Source: Hordeum vulgare subsp. vulgare
Taxonomy: Eukaryota > Streptophyta > Magnoliopsida > Poales > Poaceae
Reading direction: 5' to 3'
NCBI RefSeq assembly: GCF_904849725.1
Contig: NC_058524.1
Coordinates: 25,947,001 to 26,011,000, forward strand
Length of the DNA: 64,000 nucleotides
The notes under the pieces were generated by a model. It worked only from the letters and a program-made list of their open reading frames with translations. It was not told the origin of the DNA and ran no database searches. Position 1 is the stretch's first letter. The number at the start of each line of letters is the position of its first letter. The position numbers and the translations under genes are program-made. Positions 12,235 through 24,591 of this stretch are shown here, piece after piece.

Positions 12235-14067
12235 TGTTGGGGAACGTCGCATGGGAAACAAAAATTTTCCTACGCGCACGAAGACCTATCATGGTGATGT
12301 CCATCTACGAGAGGGGATGAGTGATCTACGTACCCTTGTAGATCGTACAGCAGAAGCGTTTAGAGAACGCGGTTGATGTAGTGGAACGTCCTCACGTCCC
12401 TCGATCCGCCCCGCGAACAATCCCGCGATCAGTCCCACGATCTAGTACCGAACGGACGGCACCTCCGCGTTCAGCACACGTACAACTCGACGATGATCTC
12501 GGCCTTCTTGATCCAGCAAGAGAGACGGAGAGGTAGAAGAGTTCTTCGGCAGCGTGACGGCGCTCCGGAGGTTGGTGATGACCTTGTCTCAGCAGGGCTC
12601 CGCCCGAGCTCCGCAGAAACGCGATCTAGAGGAAAAACTATGGAGGTATGTGGTCGGGCAGCCGTGAGAAAGTCGTCTCAAATCTGCCCTAAAAGCCCCA
12701 TATATATAGGAAGAGGGAGGGGGACCTTGCCTTGGGGTCCAAGGGACTCCCAAGGGGTCGTCCGAGCCAAGGGGGGGATGAGGACTCCCCCCCCAAACCG
12801 AGTTGGACTTGGTTTGGTGGGAGGAGTCCCCTTCCCTTCCCACTTCTTCCCTCTTTTTTTTCTTTTCCTTTGATTTTCTTCTCTTTGCGCATAGGCCCCT
12901 TTGGGGCTGTCCCACCAGCCCACTAAGGGCTGGTGTTGTCTCCCCAAAGCCTATGGGCTTCCCCGGGGTGGGTTGCCCCCCCCCCCCCCCCCCGGTGAAC
13001 TCCCGGAACCCATTCGTCATTCCCGGTACATTCCCGGTAACTCCGAAAACCTTCCGGTAATCAAATGAGGTCATCCTATATATCAATCTTCGTTTCCGGA
13101 CCATTCCGGAAACCCTCGTGACGTCCGTGATCTCATCCGGGACTCCGAACAACATTCGGTAACCAACCATATAACTCAAATACGCATAAAACAACGTCGA
13201 ACCTTAAGTGTGCAGACCCTGCGGGTTCGAGAACTATGCAGACATGACCCGAGAGACTCCTCGATCAATATCCAATAGCGGGACCTAGATGCCCATATTG
13301 GATCCTACATATTCTACGAAGATCTTATCGTTTGAACCTCAGTGCCAAGGATTCATATAATCCCGTATGTCGTTCCCTTTGTCCTTCGGTATGTTACTTG
13401 CCCGAGATTCGATCGTCAGTATCCCCATACCTATTTCAATCTCGTTTACCGGCAAGTCTCTTTACTCGTTCCGTAATACAAGATCCCGCAACTTACACTA
13501 AGTTACATTGCTTGCAAGGCTTTGTGTGTGATGTTGTATTACCGAGTGGGCCCCGAGATACCTCTCCGTCACACGGAGTGACAAATCCCAGTCTTGATCC
13601 ATACTAACTCAACTAACACCTTCGGAGATACCTGTAGAGCATCTTTATAGTCACCCAGTTACGTTGCGACGTTTGATACACACAAAGCATTCCTCCGGTG
13701 TCAGTGAGTTATATGATCTTCATGGTCATAGGAATAAATACTTGACACGCAGAAAACAGTAGCAACAAAATGACACGATCAATATGCTACGTCTATTAGT
13801 TTGGGTCTAGTCCATCACATGATTCTCCTAATGATGTGATCCCGTTATCAAGTGACAACACTTGCCTATGGTCAGGAAACCTTGACCATCTTTGATCAAC
13901 GAGCTAGTCAACTAGAGGCTTACTAGGGACAGTGTTTTGTCCATGTATCCACACATGCACTATGTTTCCAATCAATACAATTATAGCATGGATAATAAAC
14001 GATTATCATGAACAAAGAAATATAATAATAACTAATTTATTATTTCCTCTAGGGCATATTTCCAACA
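12235..14067 (-). repeat. 3' LTR of element C
   Basis: It is 1833 bp, reading TGTTGGGGAACG ... ATTTCCAACA on the plus strand, the reverse complement of the Angela/BARE terminus. A poly-C tract of about 18 lies near 12976-12993, against about 13 in the partner LTR. ORFs of 60-200 residues within it are chance frames, recurring in every LTR copy here. Confidence 0.92.
12701..12708 (-). promoter_or_regulatory. TATA box in 3' LTR of C
   Basis: TATATATA in the same relative place as in the other copia LTRs (19493-19500 in the 5' LTR of C). In a 3' LTR it could drive read-through into flanking DNA. Confidence 0.5.
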
Positions 14068-14083
14068 GTCTCCCACTTGCACT
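14068..14083 (-). other. Polypurine tract of element C
   Basis: GTCTCCCACTTGCACT on the plus strand is the exact reverse complement of the tract at 1021-1036 and 50125-50140. Confidence 0.85.
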
Positions 14084-17000
14084 AGAGTCAATAATCTAGT
14101 TCACATCACCATGTGATTCCAACGAATCCAACACCCATATAGTTATGGGGTCTGATCACGTCTTGCTCGTGAGAGAGGTTTTAGTCAACGGTTCTGAAAC
14201 TTTCAGATCCGTGCGTTCTTTACAAATCTTTATGTCATCTTATAGATGCTGCTACTACGTGCTATTCGGAAATGCTCCAAATATCTACTCTACTATACGA
14301 ATCCGTTTCACTACTCATAGTTATTCGGATTAGCGTCAAAGCTTGCATCGACGTAACCCTTTACGACGAACTCTTTAACCACCTCCATAATCGAGAAAAA
14401 TTCCTTAGTCCATTAGTTACTAAGGATAAATTTTGACCGCTGCTAGTGACTCAATCATGGATCACTCTCTGTACCTCTGAACATACTTTGAGTCAAGGCA
14501 CACATCAGGTGCGGTACACAGCATGGCATACTTCAGATTCTATGGCTAAGGCATAGAAAACGACCTTCGTCTATTCTCTTTATTCTGCCGGGGTCGGGTT
14601 TGTAGTCTTACTAAAATTCACACCTCACAACGCAACCAAGAACTCCTTCTTTGCTGATCTATTTTGAACTCCTTCAAAAACTTGTCAAGGCATGCATCTT
14701 GTTGAAACTTCCATTAAGCGCTTTCGATCTATCTCCATAAATCTTTGATGCTCAACGTTCAAGTAGCTCAATCCAGGTATTCCTTTGAAAACTCCTTTCA
14801 AACAACCTTGTATGTTTTACAGAAATTCTACATTACTTCTGATCCACAATATGTCAACCACATATACTTATCAGAAATTCTATAGTGCTCCCACTCACTT
14901 CTTTGGAAATACAAGTTTCTCATAAACCTTGCAAAAACCCAAAATCTTTGATCATCTCATCAAAATGTATATTCCAACTCCGAGATGCTTGCACCAGTCC
15001 ATTGAAGGATCACTGGAGCTTGCATACTTGCTAGTATCTTTAGGATCGACAAAACCTCCTGGTTGTATCACGTACAATGTTTGCTCAAGGAAACCGTCGA
15101 GGAAACAATGTTTTGACATCCTACATGCAATATTTCATAAATAATGCAGCAACTACTAACATAATTCTAACAGACTTTCAGCATTGCTACGAGTGAGAAA
15201 GTCTCATCATAGTCAACTGTTTGATCTCGTCGGAAACATCTTTGCGACAAGTCGAGCTTTTCTTAATAGTTACTTATCACTATCATCGTCTGTCTTCCTT
15301 TAAAGATCCATCTTTACTCAATAGTCTTATGACCATCAAGTAGTTCTTTCAAAGTCTACACTTTGTTTTCATACATGGATCCTCTCTCGGATTTCATGGC
15401 TTCCAGCCATTTGTCGGAATCTGGGCCCACCATCGCTTTCTCCATAACTCGTAGGTTCATTGTTGCTCAACAACATGACCTCCAAGACAGGGTTACCGTA
15501 CCACTCTGTAGTAGTATGCGACCTTGTCAACCTACGAGGCTTGTAGTAACTTGATCCGATGCTTGATGATCACCATCATCAGCTTCCACTTCAATTGGTG
15601 TAGGCGCCACAGGAACAACTTCCTGCGCCCTGCTACACACTGGTTGAAGTGATGGTTCAATAACCTCATCAAGTTCTACCACTCTCCCACTCAATTCTTT
15701 CGAGAGAAACCTTTCCTCGAGAAAGGATCCGTTTCTAGAAACAAACACTTTGCTTTTGGATCTGAGATAGGAGATGTACCCAATTGTTTTGGATATCCTA
15801 TGAAGATGCATTTATCCGCTTTGGGTTCGAGCTTATCAGACAGAAACTTTTTCACATAAGTGTCGAAGCCCCAAACTTTCAAGAAACGACAGTTTAGATT
15901 TCTCTAAACCTCAGTCTATACTGTGTCATCTCAACGGAAATACGCGGTGCCCTATTTAAAGTGAGTGCGGTTGTCTCTAATGCATAACCCATAAACGATA
16001 GTGGTAATTCGATAAGAGACATCATAGTATGCACCATACCAAATAGTGCGTGGCTATGACGTTCAGACACATCATCACACTATGATGTTCCAGGTGGCAT
16101 GAACTGCGAAACAATTTCCACATTGTCTTAACTGCGTACCAAAACTCGTAACTCAGATATTCATTTCCATGATCATATCGTAGACAGTTTATCCTCTTGT
16201 TACGACGAACTTCACTCTGAAACAGAATTGAACTTTTCAACATTTCAGACTTGTGATTCATTAAGTAAATACTCCTATATCTACTCAAATCGTCAGTGAA
16301 GTAAGAACATAATGATATCCACTGCGTGCCTCAGTACCCATTGGACTGCATACATCAAAATGTATCACTTCCAACAAGTTACTTTCTTATTTCATCTCAA
16401 TGAAAACAAGGCCTTGCTCATGTGGTATGATTTGCATGTCACTAGTGATTCAAAATCAGGTGAGTACAAAGATCCATCAGCATGGAGCCTCTTCATGCAA
16501 TTTATACTAACATGACTCAAGCGGCAGTGCCACAAGTAAGTGGTACTATCATCATCAACTCGTATCTTTTGGCACCAATATCATGAACATGTGTAACACT
16601 ACGATCGAGATTCAATAAACCGTTGAAGGTGTTTATTCAAGAAAATAGAGTAACCATTATTCTCTTTAAATGAATAATCGTATTGCAATAAACACGATCC
16701 AATCATGTTCATGCTTAACGCAAGCACCAAATAACAATTATTTAGGTTTAACACCAATCCCGATGGTAGAGGGAGCGTGCGACGTTTGATCATATCAATC
16801 TTGGAAACACTTCCAACACGTATCGTCACCTCGCTTTTAGCTAGTCTCCGTTTATGCCGTAGCTTTCATTTCGCGTCACTAATCACTTAGCAACCGAACC
16901 GGTATCCAATACCCTCATGCTACTAGGAGTACTAGTAAAGTACACATCAATATCATGTATATCAAATACACTTCTTTCGACTTTTGCCAGCCTTCTTATC

Positions 17001-17900
17001 TACCAAGTATCTAGAGTTGCTCCGCCTCAGTGACTGTTCCCCTCATTACAGAAGCACTTAGTCTCGGGTTTGGGTTTAATCTTGGGTCTCTTCATTAGTG
17101 CAGCAACTGTTTTGCCGTTTCACGAAGTATCCCTTCTAGCCCTTGCCTTTCTTGAAACTTAGTGGTTTTACAAACCATCAACTATTGATGCTCCTTCTTG
17201 ATTTCTACTTTCGCAGTGTCAAACATCGCGAATCGCTCAAAGATCATTGTATCTATCCTTGATATGTTATAGTTCATCACGAAGTTCTCGCAGCTTGGTG
17301 GCAGTGACTTTGGAGAACCATCACTATCTCATCTGGCAGATTAACTCCCACTTGATTCAAGTGATTGTCGTACTCAGACAATCTGAGCACATGCTCAATG
17401 ATTGAGCTTTTCTCCTTTACTTTGTGGACAAAGAATCTTGTCGGAGGTCTCGTACCTCTCAACAAGGGCACGAGCATGAAATCACAATTTCATCTCTTTA
17501 GAACATCACTTATGTTTCGTGACGTTTCAAAACGTCTTGGGTGCCTTGCTTCTAAGCCATTAAGTATTTTGCACTGAACTATCGTGTAGTCATCAGAAAC
17601 GTGTATGTCGGATGTTCACAGCATCCATAGACGACGCTCGAGGTGCAGCACACCGAGTGGTGCATTACGGACATAAGCCTTCTGCGCAGCAACGAGGACA
17701 ATCCTCTTCAAAGTTTGCTACTATTAACTTTCAACTAAATTTTCTCTAGGAACATATAAAAACAGTAGAGCTATAGCGCAAGCTACATCGTAATTCGCAA
17801 AGACTATTAGACTATGTTCATGACAATTAGTTCAATTAATCATATTACTTAAGAACTCCCACTCAAAAAGTACATCTCTCTAGTCATTTGAGTGGTACAT
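14084..17900 (-). pseudogene. Fossil copia gag-pol of element C
   Basis: Remnants in order on the minus strand: gag and zinc-knuckle region around 17000-17600, protease-like text at 16599-16829 (a frame with VGSVSKIDM and LPSGLVLNLNNCYLV, matching E's protease), integrase and linker pieces at 15527-16288, RT around 14900-15160 and RNase H near 14150-14400. No frame is longer than about 95 residues. Internal length is about 4.96 kb against 5.26 kb in E, so small deletions have accumulated. Its RT/RNase H end shares its degenerate wording with 1-1020. Confidence 0.85.
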
Positions 17901-19026
17901 GATCCAAATCCACTATCTCAAGTCCGATCATCACGCGAGTCAAGAATAGTTTCAGTGGTAAGCATCTCTATGCTAATCATATCAACCATACGATTCATGC
18001 TCGACCTTTCGGTCTCATGTGTTCCGAGGCCATGTCTGCACATGCTAGGCTCGTCAAGCTTAACCCGAGTGTTCCGCGTGCGCAACTGTTTTGCACCCGT
18101 TGTATGTGAACGTTGAGTCTATCACACCCGATCATCACGTGGTGTCTCAAAACGACGAACTGTAGCAACGGTGGACAGTCGGGGAGAACACAATTTCGTC
18201 TTGAAATTTTAGTGAGAGATCACCTCATAATGCTACCGTCGTTCTAAGAAAAATAAGGTGCATAAAAGGATTAACATCACATGCAATTCATAAGTGACAT
18301 GATATGGCCATCATCACGCGCTTCTTGATCTCCATCACCAAAGCACCGGCACGATCTTCTTGTCACCGGCGCCACACCATGATCTCCATCAACGTGTTGC
18401 CATCGGGGTTGTCGTGCTACTCATGCTATTACTACTAAAGCTACCTCCTAGCAAAATAGTAAACGCATCTGCAAGCACAAACGTTAGTATAAAGACAACC
18501 CTATGGCTCCTGCCGGTTGCCGTACCATCGACGTGCAAGTCGATATTTCTATTACAACATGATCATCTCATACATCCAATATATCACATCACATCGTTGG
18601 CCATATCACATCACAAGCATAACCTGCAAAAACAAGTTAGACGTTCTCTAATTTTGTTGTTGCATGTTTTACGTGGTGACCAGGGGTATCTAGTAGGATC
18701 GCATCTTACTTACGCAAACACCACAACGGAGATATATGAGTTGCTATTTAACCTCATCCAAGGACCTCCTTGGTCAAATCCGATTCAACTAAAGTTGGAG
18801 AAACCGTAACTTGCCAGTCATCTTTGAGCAAAGGGGGTTACTCGTAACGATGAAACCAGTCTCTCGTAAGCGTACGAGTAATGTCGGTCCTAGCCGCTTC
18901 AATCCAACAATACCGCGGAATCAAGAAAAGACTAAGGAGGGCAGCAAAACGCACATCACCGCCCACAAAAACTTTTGTGTTCTACTCGAGAAGACATCTA
19001 CGCATGAACCTAGCTCATGATGCCAC
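17901..19026 (-). other. Leader of element C with primer-binding site
   Basis: This is the untranslated leader between the 5' LTR and gag, matching E's leader (44878-46123) in reverse complement. The bases next to the LTR read GTGGCATCATGAGC on the minus strand, a diverged initiator-Met tRNA site (canonical TGGTATCAGAGC). The frame at 18360-18809 on the plus strand is an unsupported shadow. Confidence 0.7.
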
Positions 19027-20853
19027 TGTTGGGGAACGTCGCATGGGAAACAAAAATTTTCCTACGCGCACGAAGACCTATCATGGTGATGTCCATCTAC
19101 GAGAGGGGATGAGTGATCTACGTACCCTTGTAGATCGTACAACAGAAGCGTTTAGAGAACGCGGTTGATGTAGTGGAACGTCCTCACGTCCCTCGATCCG
19201 CCCCGCGAACAATCCCGCGATCAGTCCCACGATCTAGTACCGAACGGACGGCACCTCCGCGTTCAGCACACGTACAGCTCGACGATGATCTCGGCCTTCT
19301 TGATCCAGCAAGAGAGACGGAGAGGTAGAAGAGTTCTCCGGCAGCGTGACGGCGCTCCGGAGGTTGGTGATGACCTTGTCTCAGCAGGGCTCCGCCCGAG
19401 CTCCGCAGAAACGCGATCTAGAGGAAAAACTATGGAGGTATGTGGTCGGGCAGCCGTGAGAAAGTCGTCTCAAATCTGCCCTAAAAGCCCCATATATATA
19501 GGAGGAGGGAGGGGGACCTTGCCTTGGGGTCCAAGGGATTCCTAAGGGGTCGGCCGAGCCAAGGGGGGGAGGACTCCCCCCCCCAAACCGAGTTGGACTT
19601 GGTTTGGTGGGAGGAGTCCCCTTCCCTTCCCACTTCTTCCCTCTTTTTTTTTCTTTTCCTTTGATTTTCTTCTCTTTGTGCATAGGCCCCTTTGGGGCTG
19701 TCCCACCAGCCCACTAAGGGCTGGTGTTGTCTCCCCAAAGCCTATGGGCTTCCCCGGGGTGGGTTGCCCCCCCCCCCCCGGTGAACTCCCGGAACCCATT
19801 AGTCATTCCCGGTACATTCCCGGTAACTCCGAAAACCTTCCGGTAATCAAATGAGGTCATCCTATATATCAATCTTCGTTTCCGGACCATTCCGAAAACC
19901 CTCGTGACGTCCGTGATCTCATCCGGGACTCCGAACAACATTCGGTAACCAACCATATAACTCAAATACGCATAAAACAACGTCGAACCTTAAGTGTGCA
20001 GACCCTGCGGGTTCGAGAACTATGCAGACATGACCCGAGAGACTCCTCGGTCAATATCCAATAGCGGGACCTGGATGCCCATATTGGATCCTACATATTC
20101 TACGATGATCTTATCGTTTGAACCTCAGTGCCAAGGATTCATATAATCCCGTATGTCATTCCCTTTGTCCTTCGGTATGTTACTTGCCCGAGATTCGATC
20201 GTCAGTATCCCCATACCTATTTCAATCTCGTTTACCGGCAAGTCTCTTTACTCGTTCCGTAATACAAGATCCCGCAACTTACACTAAGTTACATTGCTTG
20301 CAAGGCTTTGTGTGTGATGTTGTATTACCGAGTGGGCCCCGAGATACCTCTCCGTCACACGGAGTGACAAATCCCAGTCTTGATCCATACTAACTCAACG
20401 AACACCTTTGGAAATACCTGTAGAGCATCTTTATAGTCACCCAGTTACGTTGCGACGTTTGATACACACAAAGCATTCCTCCGGTGTCAGTGAGTTATAT
20501 GATCTTCATGGTCATAGGAATAAATACTTGACACGCAGAAAACAGTAGCAACAAAATGACACGATCAATATCCTATGTATATTAGTTTGGGTCTAGTCCA
20601 TCACATGATTCTCCTAATGATGTGATCTCGTTATCAAGTGACAACACTTGCCTATGGTCAGGAAACCTTGACCATCTTTGATCAACGAGCTAGTCAACTA
20701 GAGGCTTACTAGGGACAGTGTTTTGTCTATGTATCCACACATGCACTATGTTTCCAATCAATACAATTATAGCATGGATAATAAACGATTATCATGAACA
20801 AAGAAATATAATAATAACTAATTTATTATTGCCTCTAGGGCATATTTCCAACA
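19027..20853 (-). repeat. 5' LTR of element C
   Basis: It is 1827 bp and nearly identical to 12235-14067, with complete termini and the TTGAT duplication at its outer edge. TATA box at 19493-19500. Confidence 0.92.
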
Positions 20854-21737
20854 TTGATATCCTTGTAAGTCTCTCCGAGTCTTGGGTTTTGTTTGGCCAA
20901 CTAGATCTATGATTCTTGCAATGGGAGAAGTGCTTGGTTTTGGGTTCTGCCATGTGGTGACCTTTCCCAGTGACAGTAGGGGCAGCAAGGCACACATCAA
21001 GCAGTTTCCATCAAGGGTAAAAAGATGGTTTTTTTTATCATTTGTTTGAGATTATCCCTCTACATCATGTCTTCTTGCTTAAGGCGTTACTCTGTTCTTA
21101 TGGACAGAATACACTAGATGCATGCTGGATAGCGGTCGACCTGTGGAGTAATAGTAGTAGATGCAGACAGTATCGGTCTACTTGTTTCGGACGTGATGCT
21201 TATAGAAATTATCATTGCATAGATATTGTCACGACTCTGCACAGTTCTATCAATTGCTCGACAGTAATTTGTTCACCCACCATCTACTTGCTTTCATGAG
21301 AGAAGCCACTAGTAAACACTACGGCCCTCGGGTCTATTCACATCCATCGTTTACACCTCCACTTTTACTTTGCTTTGTAACTTTGTTGCTTTCAGTTCTC
21401 ACTTGGCAAACAATCTATAAGGTATTGACAACCCCTTCATAGCGTTGGGTGTAAGCTTTTGTGTTTGTGCAGTATCTTGAGATACTCTTCTGCCGGATTG
21501 ATACCTTGGTTCTCAAACTGAGGGAAATACTTACCACCGCTACGCTACATCACCCTTTCCGCTTCGAGGGAACACCAACGCAAGGCTCCAAGACCACGGG
21601 GGTAATCTTTTGCATACTTGCCTAGGAAGTCCCTTAAGGCGTAGCCGCAGCTGAAGGATTCCTGGTGCCGTTGCTGAGGAGTATCAAGCAACACTCCTAT
21701 TTCTGGCTCTATTGGAAGGTCTTTTGTTGCAGTAGCA
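20854..21737 (+). repeat. 5' LTR of element B, second part
   Basis: It resumes B's LTR after C and runs to GCAGTAGCA, where the 3' LTR also ends (41141). It is colinear with 40259-41141. The shared text includes the ...CATGAGAGAAGCCACTAG stretch. Confidence 0.88.
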
Positions 21738-21747
21738 GAAGAATTTC

Positions 21748-21765
21748 TGGCGCCGTTGCCGGGGA
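21748..21765 (+). other. Primer-binding site of element B (tRNA-Asp)
   Basis: TGGCGCCGTTGCCGGGGA, ten bases after the LTR end, matches the 3' end of tRNA-Asp as used by Athila-type Triticeae elements and is identical to A's site at 56818-56835. A second, one-base-different copy lies 60 bases on, at 21808-21825. Confidence 0.85.
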
Positions 21766-22033
21766 AGAGGATCATCTAGAATATTCTCCCGACAACGTGC
21801 CAATTTCTGGCGCGATTGCCGGGGAGGAGAAATCAAGATCTATCCAAGTAGGTCTCACAAACTCTTCTCTTGCATTTACTTTTGTTGCCAGTTGCCTCTC
21901 GTTTTCCTCTCCACCACTTCACATTTGCCGCTTTCATGTGCCTTTCTCCTTCGCCGTTTTGTTTTTCCTTTTTGCCGTTTCCCTTTGCTGGTTTTCTTGC
22001 TTGCTTGTGTGCTTGTTTGTTTGTTGAAGAAAT

Positions 22034-22600
22034 CATGTCTGAAAACACCAAACTTTGCGACTTCTCGAGCACTAATAATAATGATTTTATTAGTACTCCG
22101 ATTGCTCCTGCCACTAGTGCGGAATCGTGTTGAAGACATCATGACGCAGTTATGAAAGAGCAATTCTCTGGCCTTCCTAGTGAAGATGCCGCATCCCATC
22201 TCAATACCTTCATTGAGCTTTGTGATATGCAAAAGAAAAGAGATGTGGATAATGACGTGATTAAGTTGAAACTTTTTTCCTTTCTCTTTGCGAGATCGAG
22301 CAAAAACTTGGTTTTCTTCTTTGCCTAAAAATAGTATCGATTCTTGGGATAGGTGCAAACATGCTTACATATCCAAGTATTTTCCGCCGGCTAAGATCAT
22401 CTCCTTACGTAATGATATCATGAATTTCAAGCAACTTTATCATGAACACGTTGCACAATCTTGGGAGAGGATGAAGCTTATGATTAGAAATTGCCCCGCT
22501 CATGGCTTGAGTTTGTGGATGATTATACAAATGTTTTACGCTAGCTTGAATTTCGCTTCTCGCAATATCTTGGACTCCGCCTCAGGTGGAACGTTCATGG
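22034..22600 (+). pseudogene. gag of element B, 5' part, interrupted by CACTA D
   Basis: An ATG at 22034 opens a gag-like frame (MSENTKLCDF...) that hits a stop near 22130. The frame then resumes after shifts as the Athila gag core, with AKTWFSSLP and SWDRCKHAYISKYFP from about 22290. It runs to ATG-G at 22600, where D is inserted; the coding text continues at 35345. So there are at least two lesions besides the transposon. Confidence 0.85.
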
Positions 22601-22815
22601 CACTAGTGGGGACAGGGCCTATAGCCCCGGCCCGTAAGGGGCTTTAGTCCCGGTTCACCAACCGGGACTAAAGGGGCGGGACTAAAGGCCTAACCTTTTC
22701 GTCCCGATCGTCTTACACGCCGGGACTAAAGGTGCTCCACGTGGGCGCCTCGTAGCGCCCCAGGGGCAGGCCCTTTAGTCCCGGCTCGTTACACGGATCG
22801 GGACTAAAGATTTTC
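22601..22815. repeat. Left terminal and subterminal repeats of CACTA D
   Basis: It contains the terminal inverted repeat and several head-to-head copies of TTTAGTCCCGG / CCGGGACTAAAG. In En/Spm such subterminal motifs bind the TNPA protein. The terminal repeat differs from the right end at several of the first 20 bases. Confidence 0.85.
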
Positions 22816-23072
22816 AGATTTTGCTGGTTTTTGGCTTTTTTTTTGAATGAAATTATTTTTGGGTTTTAGGGTTTTAGGGCTTAGGTGTTTGGGAGATTAA
22901 CGTGATGCCTCGTTTGGTGTTCGGGAATTAGTTTCAATATAATTTAAAATAGAAATAATTATGCATATATATATAAAATTAACTTATCTTACAAGCGAGC
23001 ATATATATACAATTATATGGAGATCTGAATTATCAGGACAAGAGCCCGTCTATTCGATTACATGGACGGACA

Positions 23073-24017
23073 TCAGTAATGGCCCCTAGCTACACTAAAT
23101 CGTCCTTTGTCATCTATAGTTTCTGTCCTCAGAAAGGTCGCAAGCTCCTCTGCAACAGCAATCGCGCATTGCTCTGGTAGGACCTTCGTCGTCATGGCCG
23201 TGTGCTATATAAGAAGAGGAGATGAATATGAATATCAATCATGATAACAAAGAATGACGGGTAAAAATAGAGGTGTGAATGTTCATTGCTTACGTCGAAT
23301 CTGTGATCCTTGTGCTCAGAGGTAAACATGCGAATGGTCTCGCAAACATAGTATCCGCATAGATGCGTCCCCCGTGGCTGCTGGTCGCACTTTACGAGAA
23401 TAGAATATATGTAATCAAAATAATAATCTAGCATCATAAATGTGTTGAAAATTAATAGAAGTATATCATACTACTACTTACCTGAGCCGCTTTAAACATC
23501 AGCTTCTCATGAAAGTTACCGGGAGTCACGCACTTGAACCGCTTCCAAACCCTGCCCGACAAGGATAATGATTTGCTCAGTTTTTCATTAATTGATATAT
23601 CAGAAAATCATCGAAAGAGACCGATAGAGCGCAAGAATGATTAAAATTACCCTTGGAGCATGTCCTGCAGGCTTTGGAACAGTTTCAAGGGTCTCGATAA
23701 TGGGTCGAAGGCATCAACTCTTCCCTTATCAATTTGAATATCCAACAGAATCCAATGGAAGCTGCACATGTATATATATAAGTGTCAGTAACTTATCAAT
23801 TACACTTATAAGTGAATGGACACAACAGAGTAAAGACCCTCACCTGAAGTTGTATGGAAACAGTATGTGGTCAAAGAAATTTTGATCTATTAGAAACCTT
23901 AGAAGGTTTTCCTCCGTCTCCTTGGGACAATTAGTTAGCTTCGCTATATGTATTTTATCTGGGTCAATAAACCCAATATTTAGGATGCACTTACTTTTAC
24001 AATACAGAATCTTCATT
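23073..24017 (-). CDS. Ulp1-like (C48) cysteine protease exons of the CACTA second gene
   Basis: Five consecutive exons read in one phase. The exon at 23844-24017 has ILNIGFIDPDKIHIAKL; 23651-23761 has FHWILLDIQ and RVDAFDPLSRP; 23482-23551 has VWKRFKCVTPGNFHEK; 23294-23389 has QPRGTHLCGYYVCE; 23073-23204 ends RFSVARGHY and a stop. His of FHW, Asp of VDAFD, and Gln/Cys of QPRGTHLCGYY fit the Ulp1 catalytic set. Such domains cleave SUMO-like conjugates in yeast and plants; the substrate of the transposon version is unknown. Whether the whole transcript is still spliced is doubtful because of the damaged upstream donor. Confidence 0.75.
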
Positions 24018-24591
24018 CTGCATAATAGAGTACAAGTTATATATAGACAATGAATTGAAATAACTAAACAAGTTATATATATGTAGACAACGAATTGAAA
24101 AACTTATAGACAATAGCAACTCATAAGCGATTTGTCGAGGGCGTCGCCATTGTACATCTGGAAGAGTTCATCAAAGTCGATATGGATTTGTTCAGGGCGG
24201 CCGTAGTACTCCTTGGGGACACTCAGCACGATCATCGTTCTCCCATTCTTTGATTCACTTAAGTACCATTGATGCAAGTAATGCATATTTGTTGGGAGAT
24301 CATCTTTGCTGACCAAAGGCTCACCCAAGACAAACTGTGGCTTAGGGGCTACCATAGCCTTGGGTATCTTGTCATCCAACCGAGACACCACATGCAGCCG
24401 CCAACTTCTTTGCACTTTCTAAAGCTAGACCCTACATCGAAGGGGGAACATTCTCGGTTAACACCTTGAGGGTGGGATCGACTGTTTGGCCTGTTGTCCA
24501 AGCTGAGGAACGTCTGATTTTTTCTTACTTGTAGTTGAACTTCATTTGCTCCCACTTGCACTTGCACGTGATCTGCTCTTTTTCACTTCCT

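Larger units (their letters stand above)
12235..20853 (-). mobile_element. Element C: Angela/BARE-like copia with dead coding region
   Basis: A structurally complete minus-strand LTR element of 8619 bp, bordered by a perfect TTGAT duplication (12230-12234, 20854-20858). 5' LTR 19027-20853, primer-site region next to it, leader, broken gag-pol, polypurine tract 14068-14083, 3' LTR 12235-14067. The empty target is visible at 40257-40263 in B's other LTR. In about 330 aligned LTR bases I see three substitutions, so the insertion is recent, yet gag-pol is riddled with stops and shifts. Confidence 0.92.

Noticed and set aside
13332..13607. 91-residue ORF (MNLSAKDSYNP...) also at 20118, 43529 and 50629
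   Set aside because: It recurs only because each lies in the same part of a copia LTR. It has no domain and is disrupted between copies.
18360..18809. 149-residue plus-strand ORF in the leader of C
   Set aside because: Antisense to the copia leader; the matching stretch in E (about 45066-45577) has only broken counterparts and no domain.
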